From Sepioteuthis lessoniana (Eukaryota; Mollusca; Cephalopoda; Myopsida; Loliginidae): a stretch of DNA of 64,000 bases. Where the stretch lies: NCBI GenBank assembly GCA_963585895.1, contig OY757916.1, forward strand, positions 18,903,223 to 18,967,222, written 5' to 3'. Under the pieces are notes generated by a model. That model ran no database searches, was not told where the DNA came from, and worked only from the letters and a program-made list of their open reading frames with translations. Shown here piece by piece: positions 1-10,269 of this stretch. Both the position numbers and the translations under genes were made by a program. Every line of letters begins with the position of its first letter. The stretch's first letter is position 1.

Positions 1-304
1 GATACATATTCAACCACAGTTTAGAAATATTATTGGGAATTCTCTTTCGATGTCGACCAAAAAGAATATCAGCGCCTCGACCAGCTAAGAAAAAAAATGG
101 AAGGCTCGTATGATATAGCAATGTAAATTACAACTGAATAGACATGTCGTCGAACAAACAATGGGACGTAAAGCTCGGAATCATAAGCAATGGACGACTT
201 TAATATTTTAGGTCTTAAATTGACTCTGCTTAATAAGAGCATCGAGCACTTTAGAAAAATTTCTTATACATTATGAGCAATTACTTAGCCAAAACGTAAA
301 TACC
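1..304. other. No feature recognised
   Basis: AT-rich sequence with no long reading frame and no match to the repeat families seen elsewhere in the window. Confidence 0.5.
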
Positions 305-874
305 GGGTGTGTCAAAATAGATGCAACCCATTGAGCTAGAGACATCAAATCAATGTTGTTGTTTTTTAATTATTTTTATATCAGCTTCCAGAATCTGCAA
401 TATTTTTTTGAGTTTCTTGTCTCCTTAATAAATCATTATCCTGCTGATGGGTTGCATCTATTTTGAGACAGTTTTGAATGATTTTGTCTCCAAATAAGTA
501 AAAGTAAAGTTGGCGAACGTAGTCGAGGGCGACCAGAAGGCTCCTTTTTCATTAGCTACTACACCGAGGTGTAGGGGAAGGCGCAACTCCTTTCCCTGGA
601 TTGCTCCACTTTACCTTTCATACGTACCTTATATTGCTGAATGTTAAGCAAAGCTGTATCAAGTACCATTTTTAAAGTCTTTGGTATGACGCAACCTGGG
701 ATTGAACCCAGGTCAGCCGGACCATTGGCGAACACTCTACCCACTGCGCCAATGCATTGTAATCGAGGATTAATACTTGTCATAGTATACTATTATCAAA
801 TCTGAAACCAAAAAGGAACACATTATTATTACTAAAGTTATTAGCAGTCACATGGGTCCCATGTATATTGAAAC

Positions 875-878
<4 letters not shown>
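305..878 (-). mobile_element. MITE-like DNA transposon, copy 1, interrupted by a SINE
   Basis: Imperfect terminal inverted repeats are visible: GGGTGTGTCAAAATAGATG at the left and, inverted, GGGTGTTTCAATATACATG at the right, next to TA dinucleotides. The body matches the element at 10.3 kb in opposite orientation. That copy keeps the start of a reading frame, MPWTREEK, which resembles the helix-turn-helix N-terminus (DUF4817 type) of a transposase. Most of the coding region is absent, so this is a non-autonomous derivative of about 0.3 kb once the inserted SINE A is discounted. Confidence 0.7.
497..755 (-). mobile_element. SINE A copy, inside the MITE
   Basis: tRNA-derived SINE in reverse orientation. 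Read on the minus strand it has an A-box-like AGTGGGTAGAGTGTTCGCC and a B-box-like GGTTCAATCCC, then a tRNA-unrelated body ending in a TTTACTTTTACTTA-type tail. It splits the MITE: transposon sequence resumes on both sides and aligns to the uninterrupted copy at 10.3 kb. The SINE is therefore younger than this MITE copy. Confidence 0.85.

Positions 879-907
<29 letters not shown>
877..907. repeat. (TA)n microsatellite
   Basis: About 15 TA units abutting the right end of the MITE, consistent with insertion at a TA target. Confidence 0.9.
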
Positions 908-909
<2 letters not shown>

Positions 910-949
910 TAATTGGAGCCCTTCAAGCATATATTTTACCCTTAGAAAA

Positions 950-1090
950 AAACCCTATAGGTACTTCCACTACGGATTAGAATGAACCTGGGAGTAATGG
1001 TAACAAAGCGGTACTCCCCACACTCTCCAGAGCTCCAGAACTGGATGCAGTGTCATATCTTTGTAGTCAGGGTTTAGGGAGAGGGAAATC
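950..1090 (-). repeat. D repeat fragment
   Basis: Matches the central part of the D family (the segment around CCTGGGAGTAATGG and the following ACTCC-CA-CTC block), but lacks head and tail. It is a degraded partial copy. Confidence 0.6.
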
Positions 1091-1156
1091 AAGATATTCG
1101 AAGCCCCACTGACAGAGCAGAAAGTTTAAGAGTGTAAACCGGGAAATTTCCTAATT

Positions 1157-1977
1157 TTGTTTTGGTTTTAAGGCATATCAACCCTAATGCCAAATCCTCT
1201 TGATAGATATCAAATATGATTTGTGAACGCATAGTTTGTAGATAACCTTTCTAATCCTTTCTTTGCATAAAGTTTAACGCTTACATAATTTATAAGTTAA
1301 TTAGTTTCTTGTTGATATAATTTCAAATTAGTCCGTGTTAATTTGTTTCCACACAAGTATTACTATTGTTTGCACACAGTTAAATTGTTCCAAATATTCT
1401 AATACGAATAGTTCCATCGGGTCATTAACCTAATGAGTAGAGTGTTCACCGGTGGTCCGGAAGACTGGGGTTCAATCCCAGGTCGAGTCATACCAAAGAC
1501 CAAAAAAAAAAACGGTACTTAATTCCGCCTTGCTTAACACTCAGCATTATAAGATAAGGATCAAGGGTAAAGTGGAGCAACCCAGGAAATGAAGTAGTGC
1601 CCTCCCCTACATCTCGATGTAGTAGCTATTGAAAAAGGAGCCTTCGGGTCACCTTCGACGAAGGTCGCCAACTTTACTTACTTTACTTATTGATTTCAAA
1701 TATTGCAAACATCAATGGTTTTATTTGCACACAGTTAAATAGTTTCAAGCATCACTGTATAACCCGTAGATAGGACCCTATCAGGTGCTACCACTCCGGG
1801 CCAGAATGAACCTGGGAATAACGGCAATGAAGGAGTACTCCACATTCCCCAAAATTCTAGGACCAAAACCTCACCATCAAAATGTTTAATGTCATATTCA
1901 GGACACTCCTTTGGCGTGGGGATCTTATTTCTCTGTTGAGATGCAGTCGGTGTATTCTACAGCTCAAGCCGACTGGG
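1157..1977 (-). mobile_element. D repeat copy, interrupted by SINE A
   Basis: The left end is the D tail (TTTGGTTTTAAGGCATATC), the middle is the TTGCACACAGTTAAAT-type internal repeat, and the right end is the head with the GCAGTCGGTGTATTCTACAG hairpin. A SINE A copy at about 1422-1689 splits the internal region. D has no recognisable coding capacity. It is probably a SINE-like retroposon, because its tail matches that of the tRNA SINE B family. Confidence 0.75.
1422..1689 (+). mobile_element. SINE A copy, inside D
   Basis: Full-length SINE A: A-box-like head at the start, B box GGTTCAATCCC near 1471, a short internal A-run, and the ACTTTACTTACTTTACTTA tail. Sequence on both sides is D internal region, so this copy inserted after D. 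A clean target duplication was not seen. Confidence 0.85.
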
Positions 1978-2101
1978 TTCTCACATATTTTTGCAAGATT
2001 TAAAAGGAAAATGAACACGCGTTTGTTGTTGAAAGGCGAAACAGCAGACACAACTAAGAGGAACGAGTGCTCGAATCATTTCAACTGCTATTAAAATATA
2101 G

Positions 2102-2147
<46 letters not shown>
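2102..2147. repeat. (TC)n microsatellite
   Basis: About 22 TC units in an otherwise unannotated stretch. Confidence 0.9.
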
Positions 2148-2150
<3 letters not shown>

Positions 2151-2184
2151 AGCAGTGTCAGTCACGTCATTTAATTCTGTAGTT

Positions 2185-2600
2185 GTAATTTACTAAGCTT
2201 TTGCTTAGATGTGGCACAAGGCAGAATGAATGGGGCACCCAATGAGACTCGAACTCATTCTAGCAGGTATGCTAGTTAAGCATATTTACCAACCCCTCCG
2301 CTCGGGCAGGATATGACACAAGGTCTATTTTTAAGCGGAGTTAAACAGGTTTGAATTCAGAGTTGTCCTTCTCCTAGACTAGTTGCCTCACCAAGGCTGA
2401 AGAACCTAGTCTGTCCTACTATTTACCCATAACTGGAGGGAGAATAATTGGATTCATACCTTTCCCAAGGGTATTAGTGCTATGTGAAATGCAATCAGTC
2501 TCGTCCAGGATTTGAACTCGTGTCGCCGTGTTCATTTCCTACGGCGATAACCATTACGGGTTGCTAGTTAAGCTTGCTAACCATCACATTATCCGAGACG
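2185..2600 (-). mobile_element. SINE E copy, split by SINE C
   Basis: Reverse-oriented short element of about 130 bp. The minus strand reads a tRNA-like head with GTTAGCAAGC (A-box region) and a B-box-like GAGTTCGAGTCTC, followed by a body ending near GCTTAGTAAATTAC. A complete SINE C lies inside it and duplicates 12 bp of it. A second E copy follows directly at 2613. Confidence 0.7.
2282..2561 (-). mobile_element. SINE C copy with a perfect 12-bp target duplication
   Basis: tRNA-derived SINE inverted in this window. The minus strand has the head (GGTTATCGCCGTAGGAAATG, B-box region GAGTTCAAATCCTGG), a central module (TACCCTTGGGAAAGGTATGA), and a tail ending in CCTCCGCTCGGGCAGG followed by a GGGGTTGG-type end. 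TGCTAGTTAAGC flanks it at 2270-2281 and 2562-2573. This exact duplication shows retroposition into the older SINE E. Confidence 0.9.
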
Positions 2601-2612
2601 CCCTAAATTCTA

Positions 2613-2712
2613 TGTTACTAAGCTTTTCACTTAGAGATGGCACAAGGTCGTATGAATGGAGCACCCAGTGAGACTCGAATTCATACATGTAGTTTTGCTA
2701 GCCTAGCTTGCT
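2613..2712 (-). mobile_element. SINE E copy
   Basis: Same family as the copy at 2185. It has the TTACTAAGCTTTTCACTTAG end, the GGCACAAGG block, and an inverted B box at GAGACTCGAATTCAT. The head ends near GCTAACCATTGCA. Confidence 0.7.
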
Positions 2713-2714
2713 AA

Positions 2715-3360
2715 CCATTGCATTATGTTGTATAGATCTTACGTATACGCAAATTCCAACCTCTCGTTTCTGGGATCATATTCTTTCGGAAACACTGAAT
2801 AAGGTTGCGGCAAAACATGTTGGCCTCTTTTAACAAAGGACGAACTCGTTAGTGACGTTCTAGGGACGGATAGCAAGCGAAAGTCAAGAGAATCCGTGCT
2901 GTCGGCAAGTCTTGATGATGATGATGATGAAGGTGGTCAACATCTGTGAATTGTTGAGATATGTGCGAATTTCTCAATGGTCGTCGTTGTTTAAACAATT
3001 CGAAATCAAATTCGCCGAATCTTATTTAATTTGGAGTCGACCAAACTAAGATGCGTTCTACGTCTTCTTCCAAATATTTACATTATCCTTGTATTTTGAT
3101 TAATATTGGAAGATTAAGAGTTATATAAGTATTTAGATAATACAGTGTCATCGAAACAGAATAAGTTTTGAACATTGACGTCCTGAAAGACCTGTTGGTG
3201 TAGATTTTTATCATTTACCCGACCTATCAATCGATCGATCAGTCTATTTCAGTCACTTTATGCATCTATCTACACATCTATCTATGTCCGCCCATATCTA
3301 TCAATCTCAGTTTCTTCATATGTATATATCGATCAATATGTCTGTTTATCCGTTTTCCGT
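2715..3360. other. Mostly unassigned; possible RTE tail remnant
   Basis: Positions 2838-2932 contain a block starting GGACGAACTCGTTAGTGACG and ending in a GATGATGATGATGATGA run. This resembles an internally deleted 3' end of the RTE LINE family (encoding DELVSDVL). The rest is unique-looking AT-rich DNA with short TCTATC runs. Confidence 0.4.
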
Positions 3361-3364
3361 TTGT

Positions 3365-3990
3365 CAATGCACACAAGACGGAATATAATTTGCTTTAATC
3401 AAACAGGCGATGTCTCCACACTAAACGGCAGCAGCCTGAAACTAGTTTACAAATTCACCTACCTAGGGAGCAGTGTCTCATCAACCGAGACAGACATCAA
3501 CACGCGACTAGCAAAGGCATGGACAGCTATCAGTAGACTTTCGGTCATATGGAAGTCAGACCTGACCGATAAAATGAAGCGCAGTTTCTTCCAAGCAGCG
3601 ATCGAGTCGATACTGCTATATGGATGCACCACTTGGACGCTAACAAAACGGATGGAGAAAAAGCTTGACGGCAATTACACAAGAAAGATGCGAGCAATAA
3701 TGAACAAGTCCTGGAGAGAGCACTCTACAAAGCAGCAGTTATACAGCCACCTACCACCCATCACGAAAAATATCAAAGTTAGACGAACCAGACACGTGGG
3801 ACACTGCTAGGGACGAGCTCATAAGTGATGTACTCCTGTGGACCCCTTCGCGTGGATGAGCAAAGACAGGACGTCTAGCTCGAACCTACATACAGCAGCT
3901 CTGTGAGGATACGGGATGTAGCTCTGAGGACCTGCCGAAAGCAATGGACGATAGGGAGAGGTGGATATCCGTGCTGATAGTGCGACATGA
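3365..3990 (+). mobile_element. RTE-like LINE, 5'-truncated 3' end
   Basis: Encodes the region after the reverse transcriptase of the same LINE found at 56.6 kb: KLVYKFTYLGSSV, then IWKSDLTDKMKRSFFQAA, then LLYGCTTWTLTKR, and HLPPITKNIKVRRTRH. A frame of 149 codons is open from about 3361. It closes where a short deletion after GGACACTGC removes the codons for WRS. The 3' end runs into TA repeats near 3990 instead of the usual ATG repeat. This is an inactive copy. Confidence 0.9.
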
Positions 3991-4009
3991 TATATATATA
4001 TATATATTC

Positions 4010-4730
4010 TATCGCGATTACCGGGCGTTCCCCTCTATTATAACAAATTAACACCAGTAATGTACAAATCTTTTTTTTATCAAAAAATTGGAGGATAGAC
4101 AATATTTATTACAATAGATTAATATCATTTCAATTTAATTTTTGATCGGATTCATTTTTTTTTTTCGCTCTGTTTTTTAAGAAAAAATAAGATGAAAAGG
4201 ATTAATTTTTAGGGACTTTTATTTTTACGATTAAGTTTGTTCATATCAAAAGTAGCGAAAACGAAACAAAAAAAACATTATTTTAAACATTCAGTAAAAC
4301 GTATTTTGTACGTAAAATAAAAGTAAGAGAGGAAAAATTGTATTTCATGAAAAATATTTGTAAAAGAAATGTCTATGACACTCTACCAAACATTTGAATC
4401 ATATTTTTACTAAGAAAGTTGTGTGTATGCGAAAAAAAATTTTTGATTAGGGGATTTAAAAAATGTGAAAATAATAATACGTAAATGTTAATTTTAAGAA
4501 TCAGAAAAGATCAAATTCTATTTAAGAAAGTTTTATCAAAAATTGATTTCAAATAGATTGGTAGGAAAAAAACGCAACGTAACAGCTTTTTTTTTTTTCT
4601 TTTTGCTGAAGTCGCTTGTGAATAGATTAAAAATTTTAAGAAATGCTGATCCCAGGGGACGGAAACGGAAGTAAATGGCGGTCACAGGAAAGAAAATTAA
4701 ATCAGTATAATTTTTCTTGTGGTATAACTT
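4010..4730. other. AT-rich stretch, nothing recognised
   Basis: Homopolymer-rich A/T sequence with no tRNA-like boxes, coding frames or matches to the other repeats in the window. Confidence 0.5.
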
Positions 4731-4763
<33 letters not shown>

Positions 4764-4770
<7 letters not shown>

Positions 4771-4875
4771 TACATGATAGTGTCTGTGACCCTGTGTTTC
4801 ATGCATTTTGCATTCGTCGGCCAGAATGCAAAATGCATGAAACACAGGGTTACAGACACTATCATGTAATATGTA
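4764..4875. repeat. 52-bp inverted repeat (hairpin) with 8-nt loop
   Basis: Left arm 4764-4815 and right arm 4824-4875 are reverse complements over 52 positions with one difference, which is a G-U pair if transcribed from the plus strand. The loop is GTCGGCCA. TA repeats abut the left (from about 4733) and GT repeats lie to the right (4887-4937). It could be a small MITE, a palindromic duplication or a hairpin-RNA source. There is no evidence here of expression. Confidence 0.85.
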
Positions 4876-4885
4876 CATATACATA

Positions 4886-4886
<1 letters not shown>

Positions 4887-4937
<51 letters not shown>
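4887..4937. repeat. (GT)n microsatellite
   Basis: About 25 GT units beside the long hairpin. Confidence 0.9.
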
Positions 4938-4938
<1 letters not shown>

Positions 4939-5032
4939 TGTGTGTGAAAATGCTCTATCGTTGATCTTGAGCATTCTGCAACATTTGGTCCTCTATTAAC
5001 TCTCCAAGTGAGCTTGTAAGAACCATAACCCT

Positions 5033-5033
<1 letters not shown>

Positions 5034-5066
<33 letters not shown>
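5034..5066. repeat. (GATA)n microsatellite
   Basis: About eight tetranucleotide units. Confidence 0.9.
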
Positions 5067-5620
5067 TGTTTGAAGGCAGTAGGGTACACATTGTTATAGT
5101 CGATTTTATATCTAAACTTTTAAAACCTACCCTGCTACCATAGCAGAAAGCACTTTTTTTAAAGAATAGAACACTCGTAAATGGTTTGATCAAACTAAAA
5201 ATGGCTTTCGAGACAAATTTGAAAAGCATTGATCTGTTATAGGAATCATTTGACAATATGATCAATCAGAATTACAATGGTTGCAACTATATTCAACGAT
5301 TTTTTTCTCGAATTGGTAAAAAGATTCAACTTTCATTTTTTTAGCTTATTAACTAATTAATTACAAAGGTGAATGCCGCGGCATCATCTCCCTGGAGGCT
5401 TGCTTCTTGCGGGGTGCACACATTAAACCGATCTTGTTTCATTCTCTGATGCTCTATTCTGTCTGCCGGGCATAGAATAGGTTCATTGTATCTTCTGCAA
5501 AGGGGTAAGATTCCATTAACCATCTACCACTCCAAAAAACAAAGGAGTTACCCGAAATGGAAGAAGGTGTTTAAGTCCTATCTAAAGCTCAAATAGATCT
5601 GTTTAAATTATTCATATTTT
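5067..5620. other. No feature recognised
   Basis: Contains a small GC-richer block (5370-5480) of unknown origin. I see no coding frame or repeat boxes. Confidence 0.4.
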
Positions 5621-5700
5621 TTGGTTGGTTGGCTTGGCTTGGCTTTTATGGCATATCAACCATTGTACATTATTTAATTCCAAATCCTGTTTATGCATAC

Positions 5701-5705
<5 letters not shown>

Positions 5706-5751
<46 letters not shown>

Positions 5752-5756
5752 GTGTG

Positions 5757-5808
<52 letters not shown>
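5706..5808. repeat. (TA)n-(GT)n compound microsatellite
   Basis: About 21 TA units followed by about 28 GT units with one GC interruption. Confidence 0.95.
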
Positions 5809-5809
<1 letters not shown>

Positions 5810-5846
5810 TTTATGTTTAGCTAGGCAGCAGTCGTTCATTTAAGTA

Positions 5847-6160
5847 TGTTTCATTAAAAAATAAAGACAAATTTTGTCTATATAATTTATTTAAGATCCT
5901 TTCAAGTTTTCTGATGAGTGTCTTGGTTTCAAGTTGGAATTGGTTGATAAATTTCCCAAAATTGTCTCAAGCGCTTTCGGACCCTTCATAGGCCATCATC
6001 AGTGGTTGCTTGCTTGTGTAAGGTGTCCGAAAGCGCTCGGGACAATTTGGGGAAATTTATCCACCAATCCCAACCTGAAATTAAGACACTCATTAGAAAA
6101 CTTGAAAGGATCTTAAAAAAATTATACAGACAAAATTTGTCTTTATTATTTAATGAAACA
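5847..6160. mobile_element. Inverted-repeat (foldback) element in D
   Basis: Two arms of about 140 bp, near 90 percent identical and inverted, surround a centre of about 35 bp. The outer ends read TGTTTCATTAAA and TTTAATGAAACA. The inner part has GCGCTTTCGGACCC. On the minus strand the centre reads CTGATGATGGCC...GGGTCCGAAAG, similar to motifs common at Penelope-like element ends. There is no reading frame. Family assignment is tentative, but the inverted structure is clear. Confidence 0.75.
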
Positions 6161-6689
6161 TATATGATTTGTAATCATTGTGTAGATAAAATTCTTAAAC
6201 AAGCTTAAGTTCTTTTTTGCACACTGTTAAATGGTTTCACGTATTGCTATATAATCCTCACAATTTAAGATCAGTCATTTGTTGGCACAATTTATTCTAT
6301 ATGACCTATAGATGCCCTACTCAGGGTCAGAGTGGATCTGGGAGCAATGGCAATGAAGGGGTACGCCACTTTCCCCAAATCTCCAAAGCTGGAGCCTTCC
6401 CATCAGTTAAATTAATGTCATATCTAGGACACTCATTAGCGGGTATTAGTATTCGATAGGACCGTGTATAATGAACTCTCTCACGAAGCAACCATGCAAA
6501 AATAAACATGAACGAACAATGAACGCAATTCCCTAACCTTAAGGCATAAAATAGCCTCAGACGGATTTAAGTGGCTTTAAAGTGAATCAATCAAACACTC
6601 GGGTGCCTTTGAAAGGGCAGTAGATAAATGTCCACATTGAGAACCAAGGAATATAATTTCGAAAGACATATTGTCACTGACTATGCCAA

Positions 6690-6800
6690 GCAGGGTTTAA
6701 AACAAGGACAGAGGTATGGAGCACTCAGTGAGAATCGAACTCACTTATAATGTTCTGTTAGGCTGTCTCTCTAAACATTGCACCAGAAGAGACGCCTGAA
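6690..6800 (-). mobile_element. SINE E fragment
   Basis: Shares GGAGCACTCAGTGAGAATCG and the inverted B-box-like GAATCGAACTCAC with other E copies, ending in a tRNA-like AACATTGCACCAG head. The body is diverged. Confidence 0.55.
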
Positions 6801-7221
6801 TCTAAAGAAATGTTGATTCGATTATAAATCTCAGTCAAATCAAAACTTGTATTGTTTGTCGGGTCGTTTCGTTTTCTTTCCTCAAATAACAATTCGGTTA
6901 TTGCACCGTTGAGTCTGTCAGTGTCTGTCATTATAAAGGCAATAAGTTTGATATAATTCCTGTTTCATTTTCATATATCAGTTTCACAGCTTTCAAAGAA
7001 CTAGGTTTCATCTGTCCCACGTCATGTTGCCTCGCCTTTTCAAGCGTTCATCTGTCAAGAAATTGTATCCGAAGGAGATCTTCTGGAGAGTCGTTGATGT
7101 CAACATTGCCAACAGATTCATTCTTTCCATTACCATTTCCAAAGAGTAGTTTTCAAAACTTCTTTACTTTATAAGTGTTCTTTTAAACTTATGTACGGTT
7201 CACGAAGACGCCATATTATGT
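6801..7221. other. No feature recognised
   Basis: Unique-looking sequence without a long frame or known repeat boxes. Confidence 0.4.
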
Positions 7222-7223
7222 TG

Positions 7224-7453
7224 GGGTGTCCTCGTGGTGTAATGGTTAAAGGGCTAGACTACAGAATGGTAGTAAGCGAGTTCGAACTCTAGTCGCGCTA
7301 TTACGTTCACTTTCAGACAAATACCCTTGAGAAATGTATCAACCCCCTTATCCTCCCAACTATGGGTTAAATAGTAGCTGTACAGTTCTTCTAGAAGGAT
7401 GGATTTGGCATTAAATAGCCCAAGAAGTTTGATATACCAGTAAAAACAAGCAA
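7224..7453 (+). mobile_element. SINE B copy
   Basis: tRNA-derived head TCCTCGTGGTGTAATGGTTA (A box) and GAGTTCGAACTC (B box), then the central module AATACCCTTGAGAAATG, CTATGGGTTAAATAGTA, and the tail TTTGGCATTAAATAGCCC...TTGATATACCA. The structure is full length and transcriptionally plausible for RNA polymerase III, but the copy is diverged. Confidence 0.9.
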
Positions 7454-7555
7454 ACATTATGTTTAATATATAAAGACGTGGTCTTCATAATTTATCAAAA
7501 GACTTGAAAGTTCCATATTATATGAAAAGTGTATGTGTGTACATGTATATATCAT

Positions 7556-9965
7556 TATTATCATCATCAAAGTCACGCTGACAGGACGAATTTCTCTCTC
7601 GCCATCCATCTCCATCATCTATCACTCCTGTTAGGTCTTCTAGACTGTATCCTGTGTCCAAACAGTGCTAATGTAAGTAAATCTTTGCTGGTCGGCCAAA
7701 ACTGACCCGTCCATGTGCTGGAGTCCGTCGGGGAATGTCGTTTATAAGTTTTTCCAAACTTCTCTAGAGCCTTACATGTCTTGTTCGTCTTACTTGAATG
7801 GTCTGTGAGATGAGAGGTAAGTGACCGTACAGCTGTAGTTTTCTGGAGTGTTGGTTCAAGTATTTATTCAAGACAGTGCGCAGAATTCTTCTGTAGTTCT
7901 CATCTGGCATTTTTCTGTGCGTTTTGTTGCCGTCCATGAGGTGCATCCATAAAGTAGTACGGATACAGCAACAGCTTTGAAGAAATCCCGTTTTATTATA
8001 TCGGATAAATCATGTGATTGACAATCTGTCAATAACTTTCCACGCCTCTGCTAGGCGTATACTGACATCATCTTCAGTAGATGAGATGTTTTTATCGAGG
8101 TATGTGAACTGGTCCACTAATTTTAGAAGCTTGCTACTTTGAGTAGAGATGGCTCTTTTTTGTTTTAAACATACGTACTGTTTTATTTGCAATCACATAA
8201 AGACTAATGCTTCCCGCTACTTGCTCTAGGCTATGCAGTAGGGATTTGGCTTGGGCTGTAGTATTTGCAAGAAGTGCTAGGTCGTATCCTCAGTCTGCGT
8301 CTGTCATAGTTTCTGCTGGATATCGTCTGCTTCTTGCTTTTTTTTTAATGTGAAACCATTTTCTTTTATGAAGTCTTTTGATGTTCAAAGTACGTAGTTT
8401 AGGCAGAGCCATTGCCCAAGTGGGTAGAGAGTTCACCAATGGTCCGAGAGACCGGTGTTCAATCCCAGGTCGAGTCATACCAAAGACTTAAGTAAGAAGG
8501 TATCAAGTACCATTTTTTAACACTCAGCATAAGGTACGTATCAAGAGTAAAGTGGAGCCATCCAGGGAAAGGAGTAGTGCCCCCCCTACACCTCAGTGTA
8601 GTAGCTACTGAAAAGGGAGCCTTCTGGTCGTCCTCGACTAAAGGGAGACAACTTTACTTTACTTACTTATAAATAAATATGGTGCTAATGTATCTCCTTG
8701 CAGGACTCCAGAGATTATGACAAAGAGGTCTGTGTCTTCAGGTTAGCGAACCATTGTTTTCGGGTTTTTGTAAAGCCTAATTATAGCTTTAAGTTTTTTT
8801 TTGAAAAACATGCAAGTAATATCTGCTCCATAATTCCTCTGTGTATGGAATCGAATGCTTTAGAGAAATTTACGAACAGTACTGTTGCCCCGATATTCTT
8901 TGTTTGTAATGATTTGAAGGATTGTCAGAATTTATGAGGTTATCGAGTGATTTCCTCGAAAGTCGTGTTGATTTTTTCCAAGAATTTTCTTGATTTCGGA
9001 CCGGATACGATTGAGCAGATCATTATAAACCTCAGTAGCCACAGCAGTTAGAGGTATGTCTCTGTAGTTCTTAGCGATTCCGTGGCCACCTTTCTTGGAG
9101 AAGAGAAGAATCCAGCCTTTGGTCCGTCTCTCTGTTGTGTATTGTTTATAGACTATGTTGCATTGACAGAAAAGTATGTCGTCAAATTTTCTTGTCTTCC
9201 AAACTTCCGAATGTATTTTGTCAAGGCCTGCTGCTTTTCTGTGTTTAATCATTTTTCAATACTGCATCAAGTTTTTCCTCTCTTAACTGTCTTAGTTTGA
9301 AGTTAATGATTTTTTGGATAGGTTTGTTAGAGATTTAAAAAGGGTTTCCGATCAGATTCTTACAATGATCTTTGCTCCACAATCAACGAGCTTGTAGTTT
9401 TGCCCTCGACGTACTCTTCCTTCTACTCTGCCATACCATTTACCATCAGTGATTATCTATCTTCCACTGAAGTTCTACTTTTATCGATTTGACATTGAAT
9501 GAATTTTATTTATTTATTTTTTTTTTTTTTGGTATGTGTTGGTTAGTTATTTCTGAGCTTTTCTTAGTTTCCTAGCGTTGGCATTAGTTGAGTTTCTTCT
9601 ATTGAGTAAGAATGCGTTTTTCATAAGTACTTGTAACTTCCATGGAATTCTACATTTGGCTCAGGTTTGGTTGGCATGCATTCTGCTGCTTCCATGTGGG
9701 CTTTGTCGAAATTTTCATATTTATCAGTCGAACTATACCTTTCAGGAATCTCCGGAAAAGTATGAAATTCGATTCTTATAGCTACCGTATATCTATTGCT
9801 TATATCTTTATTGATAAGTGAAGGCCATTCATAACGCGTGATTTTGACTGTTTGTTTTTCATTCCTGCGTAGATATCTGCGTATCTTTGCCATAACGATT
9901 TAAGGATTGGAAAATACGTTTTCAAAAGAGGGGAACGCTTCACAGCTCAAAAACAATGTTTTAAG
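7556..9965 (-). mobile_element. RTE-like LINE, long degraded copy split by SINE A
   Basis: On the minus strand the endonuclease tail (about 9893-9621, KITRYEWPSLINKDISNRYTV), the RT N-terminal region (9252-8932, HRKAAGLDKIHSEVWKTRKF and KNYRDIPLTAVA), the KLVDQFTYLDKNISS segment (8192-8010) and the C-terminal YGHLPLISQTIQVRRTRH segment (7946-7764) appear in order. It ends in ATC repeats at 7556. Many stops and gaps separate these blocks, so it is dead. A SINE A at about 8405-8668 interrupts it. Confidence 0.9.
8405..8668 (+). mobile_element. SINE A copy, inside the RTE LINE
   Basis: Head CCAAGTGGGTAGAGAGTTCACC, B box GTTCAATCCC, body and ACTTTACTTTACTTACTTA tail. LINE sequence (GTACGTAGTTTA before, AATAAATATGGTGCTAATG after) aligns across the insertion point to the intact LINE at about 57430. 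Confidence 0.85.
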
Positions 9966-10073
9966 AAAAGTTATAAAACGCGCTCTAAATATCAGATTTA
10001 AAACTTACAATAAAAAATATTGACCCACTTAACTTACTTTGTTACACAAAGTTCTATGTGTTGCCACAATAAT

Positions 10074-10074
<1 letters not shown>

Positions 10075-10118
<44 letters not shown>
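10075..10118. repeat. (TA)n microsatellite
   Basis: About 21 TA units adjoining a short LINE 3' end. Confidence 0.95.
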
Positions 10119-10121
<3 letters not shown>

Positions 10122-10133
10122 TAGGTTCTTGCT

Positions 10134-10230
10134 GGCCTGTGAAGACCTCCCGGGAGCAATGGACGATAGAGACTGGTGGCGAGTGAGGGTCAGGGAGATT
10201 CGTGCTGGCAGCGTGATATGATGACGATGA
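10134..10230 (+). mobile_element. RTE-like LINE, last ~100 bp
   Basis: Encodes EDLPGAMDDRDWWRVRVREIRAGSVI, the extreme C-terminus of the RTE family (compare EDLPRAMNDREEWRERVRDI at 56.6 kb), and ends in ATGATGACGATGAT. It is severely 5'-truncated. Confidence 0.85.
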
Positions 10231-10269
10231 TATACTCATAAACAAGAAGCGGATATAAAGAGAGTCTCT

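Larger units (their letters stand above)
5622..6446 (-). mobile_element. D repeat copy, interrupted
   Basis: The tail is at 5622-5700 (GGCTTTTATGGCATATCAACC then ATTTAATTCCAAATCCTG), followed by TA/GT microsatellites (5706-5808) and an inverted-repeat element (5847-6160). D internal sequence (TATATGATTTGTAATC...) then resumes and leads to the conserved GGTCAGAGTGG and CAATGGCAATGAAGG blocks. The head hairpin at the right end is incomplete. Confidence 0.75.

Noticed and set aside
7224-7300. Possible tRNA gene (A and B boxes)
   Set aside because: The boxes belong to the SINE B head. The cloverleaf is not intact and the same head recurs about ten times with SINE bodies.
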